64,000 nucleotides of DNA from Chlorops oryzae. Lineage: Eukaryota; Arthropoda; Insecta; Diptera; Chloropidae. Location of the stretch: NCBI GenBank assembly GCA_020466095.1, contig CM035807.1, positions 6,600,240 to 6,664,239 on the forward strand. The letters run 5' to 3'. Position 1 is the first letter of the stretch. Each line of letters begins with the position of its first letter. Below, piece after piece: positions 23,390 through 35,645 of the stretch. The notes under the pieces are model-generated. The model was not told the origin of the DNA and searched no databases. It saw only the letters and a list, made by a program, of their open reading frames with translations. A program made the translations under genes and the position numbers.

Positions 23390-26300
23390 GTTACGTCACT
23401 TTTTTCCATGAGACACTTCTAGTGCCTAGAAACTGCTGTCGAATTTCCAAATTTGGAGATATTTCGAGTGATACTTTTCCCAAAAAGATGATTTCAATAA
23501 AATTCTTAAATGTCCTGTAAATGGAATTTCTAGTGATGGCAACCCTAAAATAGTGCGTTTTCAAAGCTTCAATCCATAAAAACTTACACAAAACGAAAAC
23601 CAAAAAAATAAAAAAATAAATAAATAAAATATAAAAACATGCAAATGTTATGCTTGTTCGCTGAAATTATGTAGTGTCAAAATGTTACGACGAATTTTTG
23701 GGAGGAAGAATGTGAAAATTGCCAGCGCGTATATTAAAAGTTTTGATAAGCCTTTTTGATAGCTCTGATTTATTGCACACATACGTGACTTTGGTCGTTT
23801 TTTATACAATAACTTCTCGTCTGAATTCATTTTGCTTAGAATTTAAAACCTTCATGCCAGGATTTGACGCCCAAAACTTTGGCACAACAAAAGGAGACAA
23901 AATAAAAGGATAAAAATAAATCTCTTCTTTGAGTGTCGCAAATATGAAAGGTATGCTTTTATGCTCCAGTGCCTTTAAGATTTACAGGCAATCCTTAAGT
24001 AAAACATACGACATAATACAGCAGTGGAATAACCTATTTTACGGTTCCTTGAACTTGCGAGAACTTGCAGGAAATGTATAGAAAAACGATTCAGTATCAA
24101 CTCTTTGACGTTGCATCGAATTTTCGCTGGCTAATGCGAAAAAATCGGGAAATTCAAATATTCAGATTGGAAAATCGTGTCGAGTGAAATTGATATACGA
24201 TATAAAGAGGCGCGGCAGGTTTGAACTTCTGGGCATGCAATTGTAATTATAGAATCTATTGAATCTCAAGTTACCGAGAATATCGAAGAAAAACAATTTT
24301 ATAATATTTAATGAAAACCAACAAAATTCCACAATTAAATCGAAATGAGAAACGACGAAATTTGCTTTCTATTCCATCAATTTGTAATTAATTAGGAAAT
24401 GGCAAATCCAAATCACGTGGTTATGTTCTCTGTCACTCTCTGCTCGTTTCCTTTGAAAGCAACGTGTCATAGGAACAAAAGCTTTTAATTAATCGGCTAA
24501 TGAGTTCTGACTGTGGCATTTGGAAAGCAAGAGTCAAAAGTCATTTCGGAAAAGTCCCACTTATCGGATCGTCTTTGCTCGTGCGTACGAAGTTTTACAC
24601 CTACAGACACGGACATGTACAAACTTATGAATACAGCGTTTCCCAAGTTCGTTCCACAGAGTTCAGGGGGCTCTTTCGAAGCTGTTCCGTTAACCGAACA
24701 TTGCTCAAGCAAAAATTATTTAGACGTTCCATTGAATGTTTTAGATTATCCTGGATTTAAAAGGACTTGAATGCAAAGTCTGAGCTATCCTAAACGTGTG
24801 TGTTGTTTTTTTTTTTTCAAAAATAGCTTCCAATAAAACGAAAATATTTGAGGTGAAGTAACTCAAGGAGTCCCTTCGAAGGAGTCGTTAAAGGTTTATG
24901 CGAAAAAAAAAAAACTTTCGGACTCTCTTGCCATGAGCACGCCTAAAGAATATCACTCTACGTGTTAGTATAAAGAGCTTAGTTGCGTAAATTGTTTTCG
25001 TAAAGGTTAAGTTTCCTTTTCAGGAGTTTTGAACTTTGTGAAATTCAACCTCAAAAACCTGCGAAAACCTCAAATGACACACATGTTTCACCTTAAGTCT
25101 CCTTGAATGTTGCTAAATTCGGGTATGAGGACAAAGTTTTTGTATTGCAGGAAATTGCTCGACATATTAATGAAATGAAATTCACAGTGTTACCTCTACA
25201 ATATGCACTAAAAATACCTAAAACTATGCATATTTCATTACTTAAGTATTCACCTGAAGCTATTTCGATGATTTTCTTCTCGCATTTCAGTCGAAGCACA
25301 TTCGCAGACATGACTGTAACTAACATAGAAGAAATCGCAAACCTACGGAATGTTCGGATTTTAATTTTAATAATTTGAATTCTATTTTATTTTCCTCAAT
25401 CTTCAAACCATGAAAAGATCACTTTGTAATGCTTTTTTGAATAGCCAAGAAAAGTGAAAGTGAAGAAAGTGGAAGGAAAATATTTTAAAAATTTTACATC
25501 AATAAAGCCGTCTATTTACTTATTTAATAAATCAATTTTTAATTTTAATGCAAACATTTTTTATTGACACTCATTCCTTTGGAGCTTTTCCCCCTTTTTA
25601 TATCATTTTATATGAAAAGCTTCCAAGCTATAATTTAACACAGCACAATTCAATCCTCGGTTATTTACTCACATTTTTGAGGGATTATTCTGCAGCTTTA
25701 TTGCATCAATAAACAAAAGAGACAATGCGTTGCATGCAAAATTGTGTTGGCTGCATTCCAAATTGTCGGCATGGTAATCTTCCGAACGACAACGCAATGA
25801 ATATGTAATTAATAGTTATTTATGTCGCGTTGGTTGTTTATTTTGATTTATATAAATAATTTTCATCCCTATTTTTTATCGTTCATTATCGAAGGATGAA
25901 AGCGGCGACAAAAGTAAATGACTCGATTTTATGAGCCTGAATCAAATTGACGAAATTTTTAGCTGCCAGTTTTAACATTTGTTTTGCCGAAAGAGCAACT
26001 TTCGGAGCTTTTACGAAAACACGACGATTTTAGCAAATGGAAGAATTTAACAAAAAAGGAAAAGGAAACACTTCACGCAGCAGATACCAAAAGGAACAAT
26101 TGTCTTAGAACACTCAATAGAAATGGGCTAACGAACTAATTGTTGGCTTGGCATAACAGATGTCCGCTTTAAGGATGATGTCTCTTTATGAAGATAGTTA
26201 ATTTTAATTATTTATTTTTTGGCTTCTTTTCCTTGAAGTAGTTATCTTCTGCATTTTGTTTTAAGCAAGGTAAAAACGCATTAATCATGTTCGAAGGTAA

Positions 26301-27490
26301 TTGATTACACTTTGGTTTGCCCGCCAAATGTTCTTAAACCACCCAAACTACCACACCGCTATGAAAACCCTACGATTTGAGAAATTTTCTTTTTTCTGCA
26401 TTTAAACGCTACGTAATTATGTTAAGGAGCAAATTAGCGCAATCGTAAATGTGTATGAATGGTTTTAAGTGTCACGGCACAAGGAATTCACGGTAACTTT
26501 TTTATGATTTGCTGTAGCGTGGGATTGAGATTCGCATGTTGGTGTCGAATACCAACGATAATGATGTGCAAACGATTTTCTGCATCCACTTTTGTGTGCA
26601 CTTATAGAATATTTTAAAGATTTTAAAAGGATTTTCCGGCTCTTGGAATTGTGAGCTATCACTATTTAGAAAGCGAGGATTACTACTTACTTAGGCTAAG
26701 TGACCTTGCATTTCAGTGAAGAGAGATACGTTCTTTTATACCTTACTCTCCATTCAAAGTTCCTAGACGTCTTCCTTTCAGAACGAACTGAGAAGTCATG
26801 CTCTAGAAATCAATTTGAAGATGACGTGACTCTATGCCATCTGTTATCTTCTTTACTTAAGAAGGGAAAAATGATTGCACGAGGTAGTATTAAATAAGTT
26901 CATATCATGAGTGCTGTTCATTGAAAAGAAAGTCAATAAATACCTAAGCGAAAATGTAGAGAAATAAAAAATTTTTCTGACGAATGTGAATGTTTTGTTG
27001 TGAGTCCTTTTTGAGAACACGGGCTGCAACAAGCCAATGATATAACAGCTGAAATTCAAATATGCATCGGTCAAGAACTATCTTTATTGGGATGGATTGT
27101 TCGACAAAAAATAAATGATAATTTCTCTAGTAACACAAGATTCTGCGATTTTTTTTATTAGAAGGAATTCCCAGGGAACCATGGGTCAAAAGCGAATTTT
27201 TTTCTTGCGCTTTTTCAAAAGAAAGTTCATCTTAAATACGCCTGAAACTATGCTTAAAATTATTACAGAAAAAATGAAATATGTAGCTAGTCAAAAAATG
27301 GTCTGGCGGACTGCGGACTGCAACCTGAAAGGGATTTTGAAGTTTTGTTGATTTTTCTCCTTGAGATATCCTTCAAAATCCTTTTTTAGTAGCTTTTTTT
27401 ACATTTTATATCTCAAAAACTAATTAAGATGAAACAGACGTTGGCCAATTGCTAATATAACAAAAATCTTAAAAAATTTTGTTCAATTTT
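23390..27490. other. Ly6 intron 1; no gene seen
   Basis: Mostly AT-rich. At 24497-24770 two plus-strand frames and one minus-strand frame are open together in a slightly GC-richer patch, but none has a recognisable domain, and overlapping frames on both strands argue against coding. Frames at 25103-25378, 26465-26662 and 26853-27351 are likewise unsupported. Confidence 0.5.
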
Positions 27491-27549
27491 TACACTGAGA
27501 AAATTTTTTCACAAAACTAAAAATAAAATTTTAATTTTTTTTCAGTGTA
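27491..27549. mobile_element. Tiny inverted-repeat element, 59 bp
   Basis: TACACTGAGAAAATTTTTT at the left and its near-complement AATTTTTTTTCAGTGTA at the right bracket an AT-rich centre. TA at both tips would suit a Tc1/mariner-type MITE. Confidence 0.4.
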
Positions 27550-27624
27550 TTCCCAGTTTGACGCTAGTCTAAAAATTAAAAAAAAATCCTCTAAGTATTT
27601 GCTTTCATTTAAAATACAAGTTTA

Positions 27625-27962
27625 ATTCTAATTGGATGGAACAACAGTGAGATTTTCAAAAGTTTCTAGTGCATATGGATGCTCTCAGTATTGACATGCT
27701 ACGGTGAACGTGCAACTCACCCGACGTATGAGCAATGTTATACGTATATCATGTATACGCAATCAAAACGACTACTTGATATTTTGATACAACAGTTTTT
27801 AATACAAAAACCATAATTTTTTACGCTTTTTCGGATGATTTTCGCGTTTTTAAATTAAAAAATGTCTTTTCTGCACGTTTACCGCAGCATGTCAATACTG
27901 AGAGCATACATATGCACTAGAAACTTTTTGAAAATCTCATTGTTGTTCCATCCAATTAGAAT
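27625..27962. mobile_element. Fold-back element, 338 bp with 90-bp terminal inverted repeats
   Basis: The left arm (27625-27714) begins ATTCTAATTGGATGGAACAA and reappears inverted at 27872-27962, with only about five differences including one indel. The centre of about 157 bp is AT-rich and has TACGTATATCATGTATACG. No open frame and no clear target duplication. Confidence 0.85.
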
Positions 27963-28057
27963 AAAATGGACATTTCTCATCGAAAAAGGAAGGGATTTTC
28001 TAATTTTGTTATTTTAACGTATTATACTAGTTTACAACATATTTTATCAGGAGTTAT

Positions 28058-28435
28058 TAATATAAGCCTTAAAGTATGCAACGTATTTTTGTGATAAGGC
28101 TAAAAATAATTTTCATTGCTTATTTTTCTTGTAGGTACTTATGATTTATATCAAAAATGCATAAAAACAAACATCTCTTTGAGAACTATATTTTCGATGT
28201 CCATGAAAGAAGAAATTTCATGACTTAAAATGTGATATCATTGAAGGTTCAAAGGGCTACGGAATCTTACATTCATGATCGATCATAGAACCATGCAAGA
28301 AAAAGTCTTAGAGATGTTAATTAACTTCAATTTGATCGATAACTTGTTCAAATCGGATGATGGATTGCCGAGTCCTGCTCGAAAAAGCTGCAATACCCAC
28401 ATTAGCTAAAAAATCAACTTTTCCAAAACCAAAAT
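28058..28435 (+). repeat. Dispersed repeat, copy 1 (MITE-free)
   Basis: GCCTTAAAGTATGCAACGTA and TTTTTGTGATAA near 28063-28097 recur near 55645-55675, TTCATTGCTTATTTTTCT recurs near 28112 and 55690, and CGAAAAAGCTGCAATACCC recurs near 28380 and 56499. The 55.6-kb copy is interrupted by two MITEs. The family is not identified. Confidence 0.55.
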
Positions 28436-29988
28436 AAAAAAACACTTCCATATAGATTTTCTTTTTAATACTGTCATCGAGCTTAGAATACCAAAATCCA
28501 AGGGGAAAGTTTATTCAAATCTGCTGAGAAATTCAGAAATAATAATTTGCATTACTAGTACCAATTGATAGGAATGCGAATAGTTCTTTGGCATGAAAAA
28601 GTTAAGATCTTTTGAAAAAATTCCATTCGACTTTCTCTATTTTTTGTCTAGTTTTAAATTCATCTTCGATAATTTCGATATTTCTCAAAGTCCTAATGAT
28701 TGAATGCCACAAATATAGTACCTAGTATTTAAAACAGCAAAAAAAAAAAAGAGTAAAAGAAAAATGAGATCATTTACGAAATTCAAAAGAAGGAAAAAGA
28801 ACGCAATCATTGCAAATTGAGCTCAATGCAACTTTATCGTGAAAAAAAAAACCCAAAGAATCCCATCAGATGAAAAAGGGAGAATTACAGCGATTTTAGC
28901 TGCCACAAAAATGAACAAAATGCATATTTAATGTTCTCAGCTATGACGCTAAGAATTCTCCATTGCTCATAAAAAAGAAAAATGGCTGACTTTGATTAAG
29001 TGCAGGAGGAGCAGCCGACGCCTGCAAAATGATTCGTAGCGTTTTCCGTTGAATTCGACAATCATTTTCGAATCGATGAAGACAAGAAAAAGAAAATTGC
29101 ATTCGTAATTTTCGTTGTATTTATTTGCCATTTGCCTTTGACTCTCTTGAGTCGTCTGTCTTCTGGTGAAAATTTATAGAATTTTGATGATAAGGCAATA
29201 TAAGCTGAAATCGATTTGTATGTTCTTTTAAGTTCAAGAATATTGAATGCCTTAAATTCATATTGACGTCTTTTTATTTCTGGGTCATTCGAACAGATTT
29301 CTGTTTTATTCTTTTCCCTTCCAAAGTAAACCAAAGAGAGAAAATTCTATAATTCGAAAGCTTCAACTGAGCACATGACTTATTAACGTCTCATGTCATT
29401 TGCAGTTAGTCTTTGTCCTTGCAAAACGGCACACAGTGTGATGCACATTAAAGCCAAGATACATGCATATCTACTATATACATACGTATGTATAATGAGA
29501 CATTCACTTGCTGTGAAATCAGCATTGAAAGACGGGGCAGCAAAAACTTTGTGAAGAAATCTTGTTGATGTCATCATTTCAATCTTTTTCTGTTTTGTTG
29601 CTGGTTGATTGCGTTGGCATAACCCTATTTTACATGCCAACAAGGAAAATTTAACAAGTCTGAATCATTGGAAGCACAGTGTACAGGTACCCTGTAGTAA
29701 TGGGGAGGCTAAATAACTGAAATGAAATAGTTCTGGGTTAGTCCGGGGTGACATATCAACATGAATAGTATCAACAAATGTATAGTGGAAAGGTCGATTA
29801 ACTACATGGAGTCAACATTTAAGCCAGGTGTCGACTATGGAGGGAGTAGAGTGTAGTGTGTAAAGGCTCTACCTTACCAGTCTCTACGATTCTACCGATC
29901 TAAATTAGGGGCTGCCTTCGACATATTTCAAGTGGCTGTTTTCGAAATCTCGGATACAATTCAGGGGAGGAGCCAGCATTGGAGATAT

Positions 29989-30024
<36 letters not shown>

Positions 30025-30359
30025 GGCAGATTGTTTTGTTGTTTTATTTTGGTAATACAGAGATTTAAACAGCCAAAAGAAGACGTGCAAATTTTCAAAC
30101 ATAACTCCGGATCCAACCTTTAGGAATTTCAACTAATTTTAAATTAATGGAAAAACTGATTGATTTAAAGTGACAATTAATTTAAACTCTGACTTTTTCC
30201 CATGGAGAAAACTGCCTTTCTTAGCATGGCGATGTCCTACGGCAAAGTCAATTGTCTAAATCTGCAAATCTTTTAAATTTGTTTAAAATCAGTTTATTGT
30301 AAATTGATATTATTTTAGTTTTTCTTTGAGTGATTTCAAAGTGGTTAATTGAGAAGGAA
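28436..30359. other. Ly6 intron 1; no gene seen
   Basis: AT-rich sequence. A pure A run of about 29 bases at 29991-30019 could mark a retroposed fragment, but no coding remnant precedes it on either strand. Frames 29062-29334 and 29383-29643 (minus) have no recognisable domain. Confidence 0.5.
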
Positions 30360-30379
30360 TTCTTAAAACAAAAATAAGA

Positions 30380-30442
30380 GAGATTGTCTAACAATCCGAT
30401 GTCGGTGAGTTCAAATCCCGTTCAGGCAAGTTTTTTTTTTTT
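30380..30442 (+). repeat. tRNA-like 3' half followed by poly-T
   Basis: An anticodon-arm-like hairpin GATTG/CAATC at 30391 is followed by the B-box-like GAGTTCAAATCCCG and then a long T run from 30432. The 5' half does not fold as a tRNA, so a tRNA-derived repeat is more likely than a working gene. Confidence 0.4.
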
Positions 30443-30737
30443 TTTTTGGGTAAAAAGTAGATACTAATACATATTTAAATAATAATTAACAAACTTAGAA
30501 GAATATGCTTTCAACCAAACTTATTATTCAAAATAATAAAAAAAGAAAATTTCTAGTGGAACTTATAGGCCTTTTTAAAAAAGCTTGTGGCATGACGTTT
30601 TTGAAGAAAGGATGGAAACTTTACTGTATGGGTGGTGGCAGCTTTTTTTCTCCCTTATGAGATAATCAAAATTTTCCTTAATATATAAAATTTACCTGCT
30701 TCTTTCAATTCTCAATTTTTCCACATCTTATTTCTGC

Positions 30738-30810
30738 CTGCAACAGGATTCGAACTCCAGCCTTCGGATTGCTAAGCGCATTCGCTATGCGCTACGCCAC
30801 GGAGAGATCG
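30738..30810 (-). repeat. tRNA-like sequence (pseudo-tRNA or SINE head)
   Basis: Read on the minus strand it has A-box-like GTGGCGTAGCGCATAGCG and B-box-like GAGTTCGAATCCTG at tRNA-like spacing. Acceptor and anticodon stems do not pair well, so it is unlikely to be a functional tRNA. Confidence 0.4.
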
Positions 30811-30819
30811 AATACATGT

Positions 30820-31800
30820 AGATTTAATAAATTGTATTGAAGTTCATGAATGTAATCGCAATTAATTGATTTTCAACTAATTGTATAACATTTTTTTTTT
30901 TTTTCAATCTGATTGCCTAAATTCCGATAGGGTAGGCGTCGGATAGCGAACGGATTTCTTACATGCACATTCTAAGCAATTCTAAGAAGATCCTTGAAAA
31001 ATTTCAGTTCTAATTAAAGTCACATCTCACTCGTAAAAATCTCTGCTTTAGAATTAAAAATTTTATCAAAAATGTTTGATAGAGCGTATAGTAAATATTT
31101 TGCTCTACCTCACACATAAAAAAAATGTGTACGCTACAAATTTTTTTATGCGAGAGATATCTCTTGTGTTTGTAGAGAGCTCGTATAGTGTATACACTTA
31201 TCTACTTACGTATTTAAACAAGTGTTTTCCCAGCAAACAGTTAACGAGTGCTCCGAAATATGAGTCTGAAATGAGTCAGAATATGTCGAAAATAATAGGT
31301 TCATATTTCGGAGTCCGAAATGGGTCAAAAATATGTCGAATATAAGAACAAAACACCACATGACACTATTTAAAATGGTAGAAAAGATAAACGAATATTG
31401 ACATTAATACTTTTAGGGTACAACTCATATTAATTAATATTCTCTATCTCTACATAAAAATATCTTTAGTCGACACTAAGCCTTACAATAGTCCAATGAG
31501 AGGGTGGCAATGTTTCAATGACTGCTCAATGATAGCAAAGACGATTCAATACATTGGTCGACAAATTAAGAAAAAATTTGTTTTGGTACATAGGTATACC
31601 TAATGGTCACTAGTTCAAGAATAGTTTGAGAGAAGTTATATAGTAAGCAATTCAATTAGTTTCAATTCATGAAAGAACTACTCGTATCTCAATATATGCA
31701 GTTCAGAACTTCAAAATTTCTCAACATAAACGTAATTATTTACAATTTCGTTCTGCATTTAAAATATATTGTAGAGAAAAAAAATAGGATTTATCTATAA
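30820..31800. other. Ly6 intron 1; no gene seen
   Basis: AT-rich. Near 31249-31340 the words CTCCGAAATATGA, TCATATTTCGGAG and CCGAAATGGGTCA form a small mixed direct and inverted repeat, which opens the meaningless frame 31076-31345. Confidence 0.5.
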
Positions 31801-31812
31801 AAAGAATGATCT

Positions 31813-31818
31813 TTTATT
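31813..31818 (-). promoter_or_regulatory. Candidate poly(A) signal of downstream Alp gene
   Basis: AATAAA on the minus strand, about 230 bases after the stop codon at 32050-32052. Confidence 0.35.
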
Positions 31819-32049
31819 CAGAAACATATCACATTTTTCATTGCTCTTGAGAATAAAGTTATCTATTGAGCATTTCCGAACAATCGGTGCGATCTGTGGA
31901 AGCGCTACGAATAAAAAGGTTCTCAATTGATAAGATAAACTTCTTATGGTAGCGTATTGTCAAGTTGAAGACAATTGAGAACTGTTGTTATGCGTTTTAC
32001 TGAACATTTGGCCGAGAAATTTGGTTTAATACACGAATATATGAATGTT

Positions 32050-32400
32050 TTACGGAAATTTTACATTACACAATGTAATGCCGGGGCCTAAACAAGACGC
32101 ATAGCCCATCATGTGAGGTATGGCATTTTCTTCATACACTCCAGTGAATAAATGCGACCAAGGACCCGAAGCGTAAACTGGCACATCATCACCTCCATGG
32201 GTTTCAATTTCATATGGAAATGTCGCTGGAAACACGTCATGAGCTTCACCCTTCACTACCCGCAGAGGATTGATTCTTTTATGTTGCTCAGTATCATAGA
32301 ATTTTTTATAACTTGGTCCATTCGCGTAGCTCAAAGTCATATAGGGCATGCTATCTTCACTCATTTCCGGTGCGGCTCCAAAAATATCGCTACCACGATG
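32050..32400 (-). CDS. Alkaline phosphatase copy A, coding exon 2 of 2
   Basis: This exon adds residues 406-521 of copy A. It follows an acceptor ATATTTTCAG and reads HRGSDIFGAAPEM onwards in phase 0. It carries THGGDDV, whose histidine (about residue 473) corresponds to a zinc ligand of the family, and ends LGPGITLCNVKFP with no hydrophobic tail. The enzyme should therefore be secreted and soluble, not GPI-anchored. The first third is very like copy B (SEDSMPYMTLSYANGPSY), the last third clearly diverged. Confidence 0.93.
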   Translation of the reverse strand, partial: HRGSDIFGAAPEMSEDSMPYMTLSYANGPSYKKFYDTEQHKRINPLRVVKGEAHDVFPATFPYEIETHGGDDVPVYASGPWSHLFTGVYEENAIPHMMGYASCLGPGITLCNVKFP

Positions 32401-32467
32401 CTGAAAATATGTGCAATTTATTAATTTTAATGTATTTTTTCTTACCATAACAATCTAAAACACTTAC

Positions 32468-33682
32468 AGAATACCCTGAGTAACTGAAAGCGTGTGAATG
32501 ATCTGCGGTCACAACAATCAAAGTTTCGTCTTCATTCGTCATATCATGAGCAGCTTGTATGGCTTTCGAAAATTCGACCGTTTCATCTAGGGCTATCCGA
32601 GCCATGTTATCGTGATGAGCCATATCGATACGTCCACCCTCGATGAAGATAAAGTATCCTTGAGAATTTTGACTCAAGAATTCAATTGCCTTTCGAGTCA
32701 TTTCTTCCAAAGTTGGTTGATCTGTGGTTTCATTAGTTTCCATATGATATAACATATGACTGTCTTGGAAAAGTCCTACTATACGATCCGCCTGAGCTAG
32801 ATTCTGTTTCATTAGTTCGCTACGCGTTTCCAGGTAAACATTTTTCGAGTCTTGGGCTTTGTACTCCTCAATCAAGTCGCGTCCATCCGAACGACCACTT
32901 TTAAATTGTTTTCTTCCACCGCCCATCACCAACTTCAATTTACTGCCCGTTTCTCCGTGAATCAGCTGCTCAGCTATATCTGGCATACCGGATTCAGCTC
33001 CACAATCTGCTTTAACATGAGTGTCATCCTCCCATTCACGATCGGCGATGTGTGCATAGGCACCCGCAGGCGAAGCGTGAGTAACTCGCGTTGTTGTTAC
33101 CACACCAGCCCATTTTCCACTTTCAATGGCCCACTGAGCGATCGACTTCACATGATTGTTTGTATCCATCATTCCCATGCAGTCACCACGCTCAACATTT
33201 CCGCTTAACCCAATCGTGCCATATTGTGCTTTCACTCCACATAAATACGCAGTGGCTGTACAAGCAGAATCGGGAACAATCTTATCAACAGAATATGTCT
33301 TCGAGAGCCCAGTGAATGGGAATTGCTCGAACGAGAGCTGTTTCTCCTCACCGCCAAGGACATTACGAGCCGCAGCGACTGTTGTTAAACCCATTCCATC
33401 ACCCAAAAACATGATGACATTCTTTGCGTGTTTTACACTCCAGTTTGAGCTCAATTTTTGTTCAATAAATTTACGACCCTTATTAGTCCAGAACTCATTT
33501 GTTCTTTCTTCCTCATTATTTGACTTTAAGGACTGCCGCTTGCTAGGTATATTGGGATGCATTATTTGCTCGAGACAACCAACATCGTCAACTTTGCACT
33601 TCGGTAAAGCAGACGCACACACGAAGGAAATGGTGAACGCTATCGCGAGACTAAACCACAAAAGATCTTGCCTAGGCAACAT
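32468..33682 (-). CDS. Alkaline phosphatase copy A, coding exon 1 of 2
   Basis: It encodes a secreted phosphomonoesterase that uses a phosphoserine intermediate, two Zn and one Mg. Residues 1-25 are a signal peptide (hydrophobic LAIAFTISFVCASA). Visible family features: NVIMFLGDGMG with metal-ligand Asp95, VPDSACTATA with catalytic Ser139, THASPAG (His202), FIEGGRID.AHH (Glu348, Asp353, His357) and TADHSHAF (Asp394, His395). All ligands look intact. The joined protein is 521 residues, normal for animal enzymes. The start at 33682 has AAAA before ATG, a good fly context. The donor TCT|GTAAGTG is phase 0 and the intron is 67 bp (32401-32467). It lies 278 bp downstream of copy B in the same orientation and inside intron 1 of the Ly6 gene on the other strand. 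Residues from about 90 on are nearly identical to copy B. Confidence 0.96.
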
Positions 33683-33739
33683 TTTTACTTCAACTGAAAT
33701 CGACAGAAAAGAATAGCCCGATTTTTAAGCAAAGCCGAA

Positions 33740-33778
33740 TTATCTCTTAATATATCAGAGATAAGAAAATTCGATAAG
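33740..33778 (-). promoter_or_regulatory. GATA-site cluster upstream of Alp copy A
   Basis: Three GATA words (AGATAA complement at 33740, GATAAG at 33760 and 33773) lie 58-96 bp upstream of the start codon. GATA factors drive many insect midgut genes, so gut expression is a reasonable inference. Confidence 0.45.
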
Positions 33779-33932
33779 ATTGATATTTATGGCAATAGAC
33801 AAAAATTGTTCTATATAAATTATTGAAACGGCAAAGAAGTTGAATAGAAGAACAAGTTGCGATTGATTTGAATGGATTTTTTAATTGTTTGGAGCAAAAA
33901 AGTATTGTCTGAACAATTGCTTTAAAATTTTC

Positions 33933-33938
33933 TTTATT
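33933..33938 (-). promoter_or_regulatory. Poly(A) signal of Alp copy B
   Basis: AATAAA on the minus strand about 23 bases after the stop codon at 33961-33963. Confidence 0.6.
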
Positions 33939-33960
33939 TAGAAAATTACTTCAGTAGGTA

Positions 33961-34305
33961 TTACAATTTGTTGCACACTGTAAGTCCCTTACCCAAGCAT
34001 GCTGCGTAACCCATCAAATGTGGAAGAGTATTTTGCTCATAGACACCACTAAATAAATGGGCCCAGGGTCCAGACGCGAAAACTGGCACGTCATCTCCCC
34101 CATGCGTTTCGGATGCCAATGGCAATGTGGCCGGAAATAAGTCATGAGCTTCACCTTTTACTACCTGCATAGGATCGATTCTTTTATGTTGCTCAGTATC
34201 GTAGAACTTTTCATAGCTTGGTCCATTAGCGTAGCTCAAAGTCATATAGGGCATGCTATCTTCACTCATTGCCGGTGCGGCTCCAAAAATATTATCTCCC
34301 CGGTT
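33961..34305 (-). CDS. Alkaline phosphatase copy B, coding exon 2 of 2
   Basis: This exon adds residues 403-516 of copy B. After the acceptor ATTATCAG it reads NRGDNIFGAAPAM in phase 0. It keeps the THGGDDV zinc-ligand histidine and ends LGKGLTVCNKL, again without a GPI signal. A stretch of about 110 bp at its 5' side is close to copy A; the 3' side is not. Confidence 0.93.
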   Translation of the reverse strand, partial: NRGDNIFGAAPAMSEDSMPYMTLSYANGPSYEKFYDTEQHKRIDPMQVVKGEAHDLFPATLPLASETHGGDDVPVFASGPWAHLFSGVYEQNTLPHLMGYAACLGKGLTVCNKL

Positions 34306-34358
34306 CTGATAATTAAATTAATTAATGCCGTTTTGGTTAAAATCTTTTAAAAACTTAC

Positions 34359-35564
34359 GGGAAAACCCGAGAAGCTGAAAGCGTGCGAATGGTCTGCGGT
34401 CACAACAATCAAAGTTTCGTCTTCATTTGTCATATCACGAGCAGCTTGTATGGCCTTCGAAAATTCGACCGTTTCATCTAGGGCTATCCGAGCCATGTTA
34501 TCGTGATGAGCCAAATCGATACGTCCACCCTCGATGAAGATAAAGTATCCTTGAGAATTTTGACTCAAGAATTCAATTGCCTTTCGAGTCATTTCTTCCA
34601 AAGTTGGTTGATCTGTGGTTTCATTAGTTTCCATATGATATAACATATGACTGTCTTGGAAAAGTCCTACTATACGATCCGCATGAGCTAGATTCTGTTT
34701 CATTAGTTCGCTACGCGTTTCCAGGTAAACATTTTTCGAGTCTTGGGCTTTGTACTCCTCAATCAAGTCGCGTCCATCCGAACGACCACTTTTAAATTGT
34801 TTTCTTCCACCGCCCATCACCAACTTCAATTTACTGCCCGTTTCTCCGTGAATCAGCTGCTCAGCTATATCTGGCATACCGGATTCAGCTCCACAATCTG
34901 CTTTTACATGAGTGTCATCCTCCCATTCACGATCGGCGATGTGTGCATAGGCACCCGCAGGCGAAGCGTGAGTAACTCGCGTTGTTGTTACCACACCAGC
35001 CCATTTTCCACTTTCAATGGCCCACTGAGCAATCGACTTCACATGATTGTTTGTATCCATCATTCCCATGCAGTCACCACGCTCAACATTTCCGCTTAAT
35101 CCAATCGTGCCATATTGTGCTTTCACTCCACATAAATAAGCAGTGGCTGTACAAGCAGAATCGGGAACAATCTTATCAACAGAATATGTCTTCGAGAGCC
35201 CAGTGAAAGGGAATTGCTCGAACGAGAGCTGTTTCTCCTCACCGCCAAGGACATTACGAGCCGCAGCGACTGTTGTCAAACCCATTCCATCACCCAAAAA
35301 CATGATCACATTCCTTGCGCGGTTGATATTTGGATCGGTAGTAATTTTCTTTTCCACGAAGTCCTTCCCTTTGCTTATCCAGTACTCGTTTATAGATTCA
35401 CCTTCAATTAATCGTGTCCGTGCGGTTTTAGGACTTGGCAGATCAGGATGCATTCTTCGGTCCCGACAGTCATCAATGTTTGTATTACATTTTGGAATGG
35501 CCAAACTGCGGCCAAATATGACCAATCCGATGAAAATTTTGGCAAAAACTTTCATTTGCGACAT
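34359..35564 (-). CDS. Alkaline phosphatase copy B, coding exon 1 of 2
   Basis: It is the upstream member of the tandem pair and has the same predicted reaction as copy A. Residues 1-22 form a signal peptide (MSQMKVFAKIFIGLVIF..). The ATG at residue 4 (CAAATG) is an equally plausible start. Catalytic Ser136 sits in VPDSACTATA, and GDGMG, THASPAG, EGGRID.AHH and TADHSHAF are all present. The joined protein is 516 residues. The donor CCC|GTAAG is phase 0 and the intron is 53 bp (34306-34358), unlike that of copy A in length and sequence. Over residues of about 85-395 only three amino acids differ from copy A, against poor similarity in the first 85 residues. Fly genomes carry a dozen or so Alp paralogs, several in clusters; the orthologue cannot be named here. 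Confidence 0.96.
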
Positions 35565-35645
35565 CTGTACGATACTGGACTAAAGATTGAACTGTTTTGC
35601 TGGTAGCAGAGAAAACAAGTTGCCAAATATGTTTTATGATCGCCC

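Noticed and set aside
24497..24770. Three overlapping frames of 71-86 codons
   Set aside because: Both strands and two frames are open together, no domain is visible, and no splice partners were found.
32852..35583. Several plus-strand frames of 65-186 codons across the Alp genes
   Set aside because: They are antisense shadows of conserved alkaline phosphatase exons and are duplicated only because the exons are.
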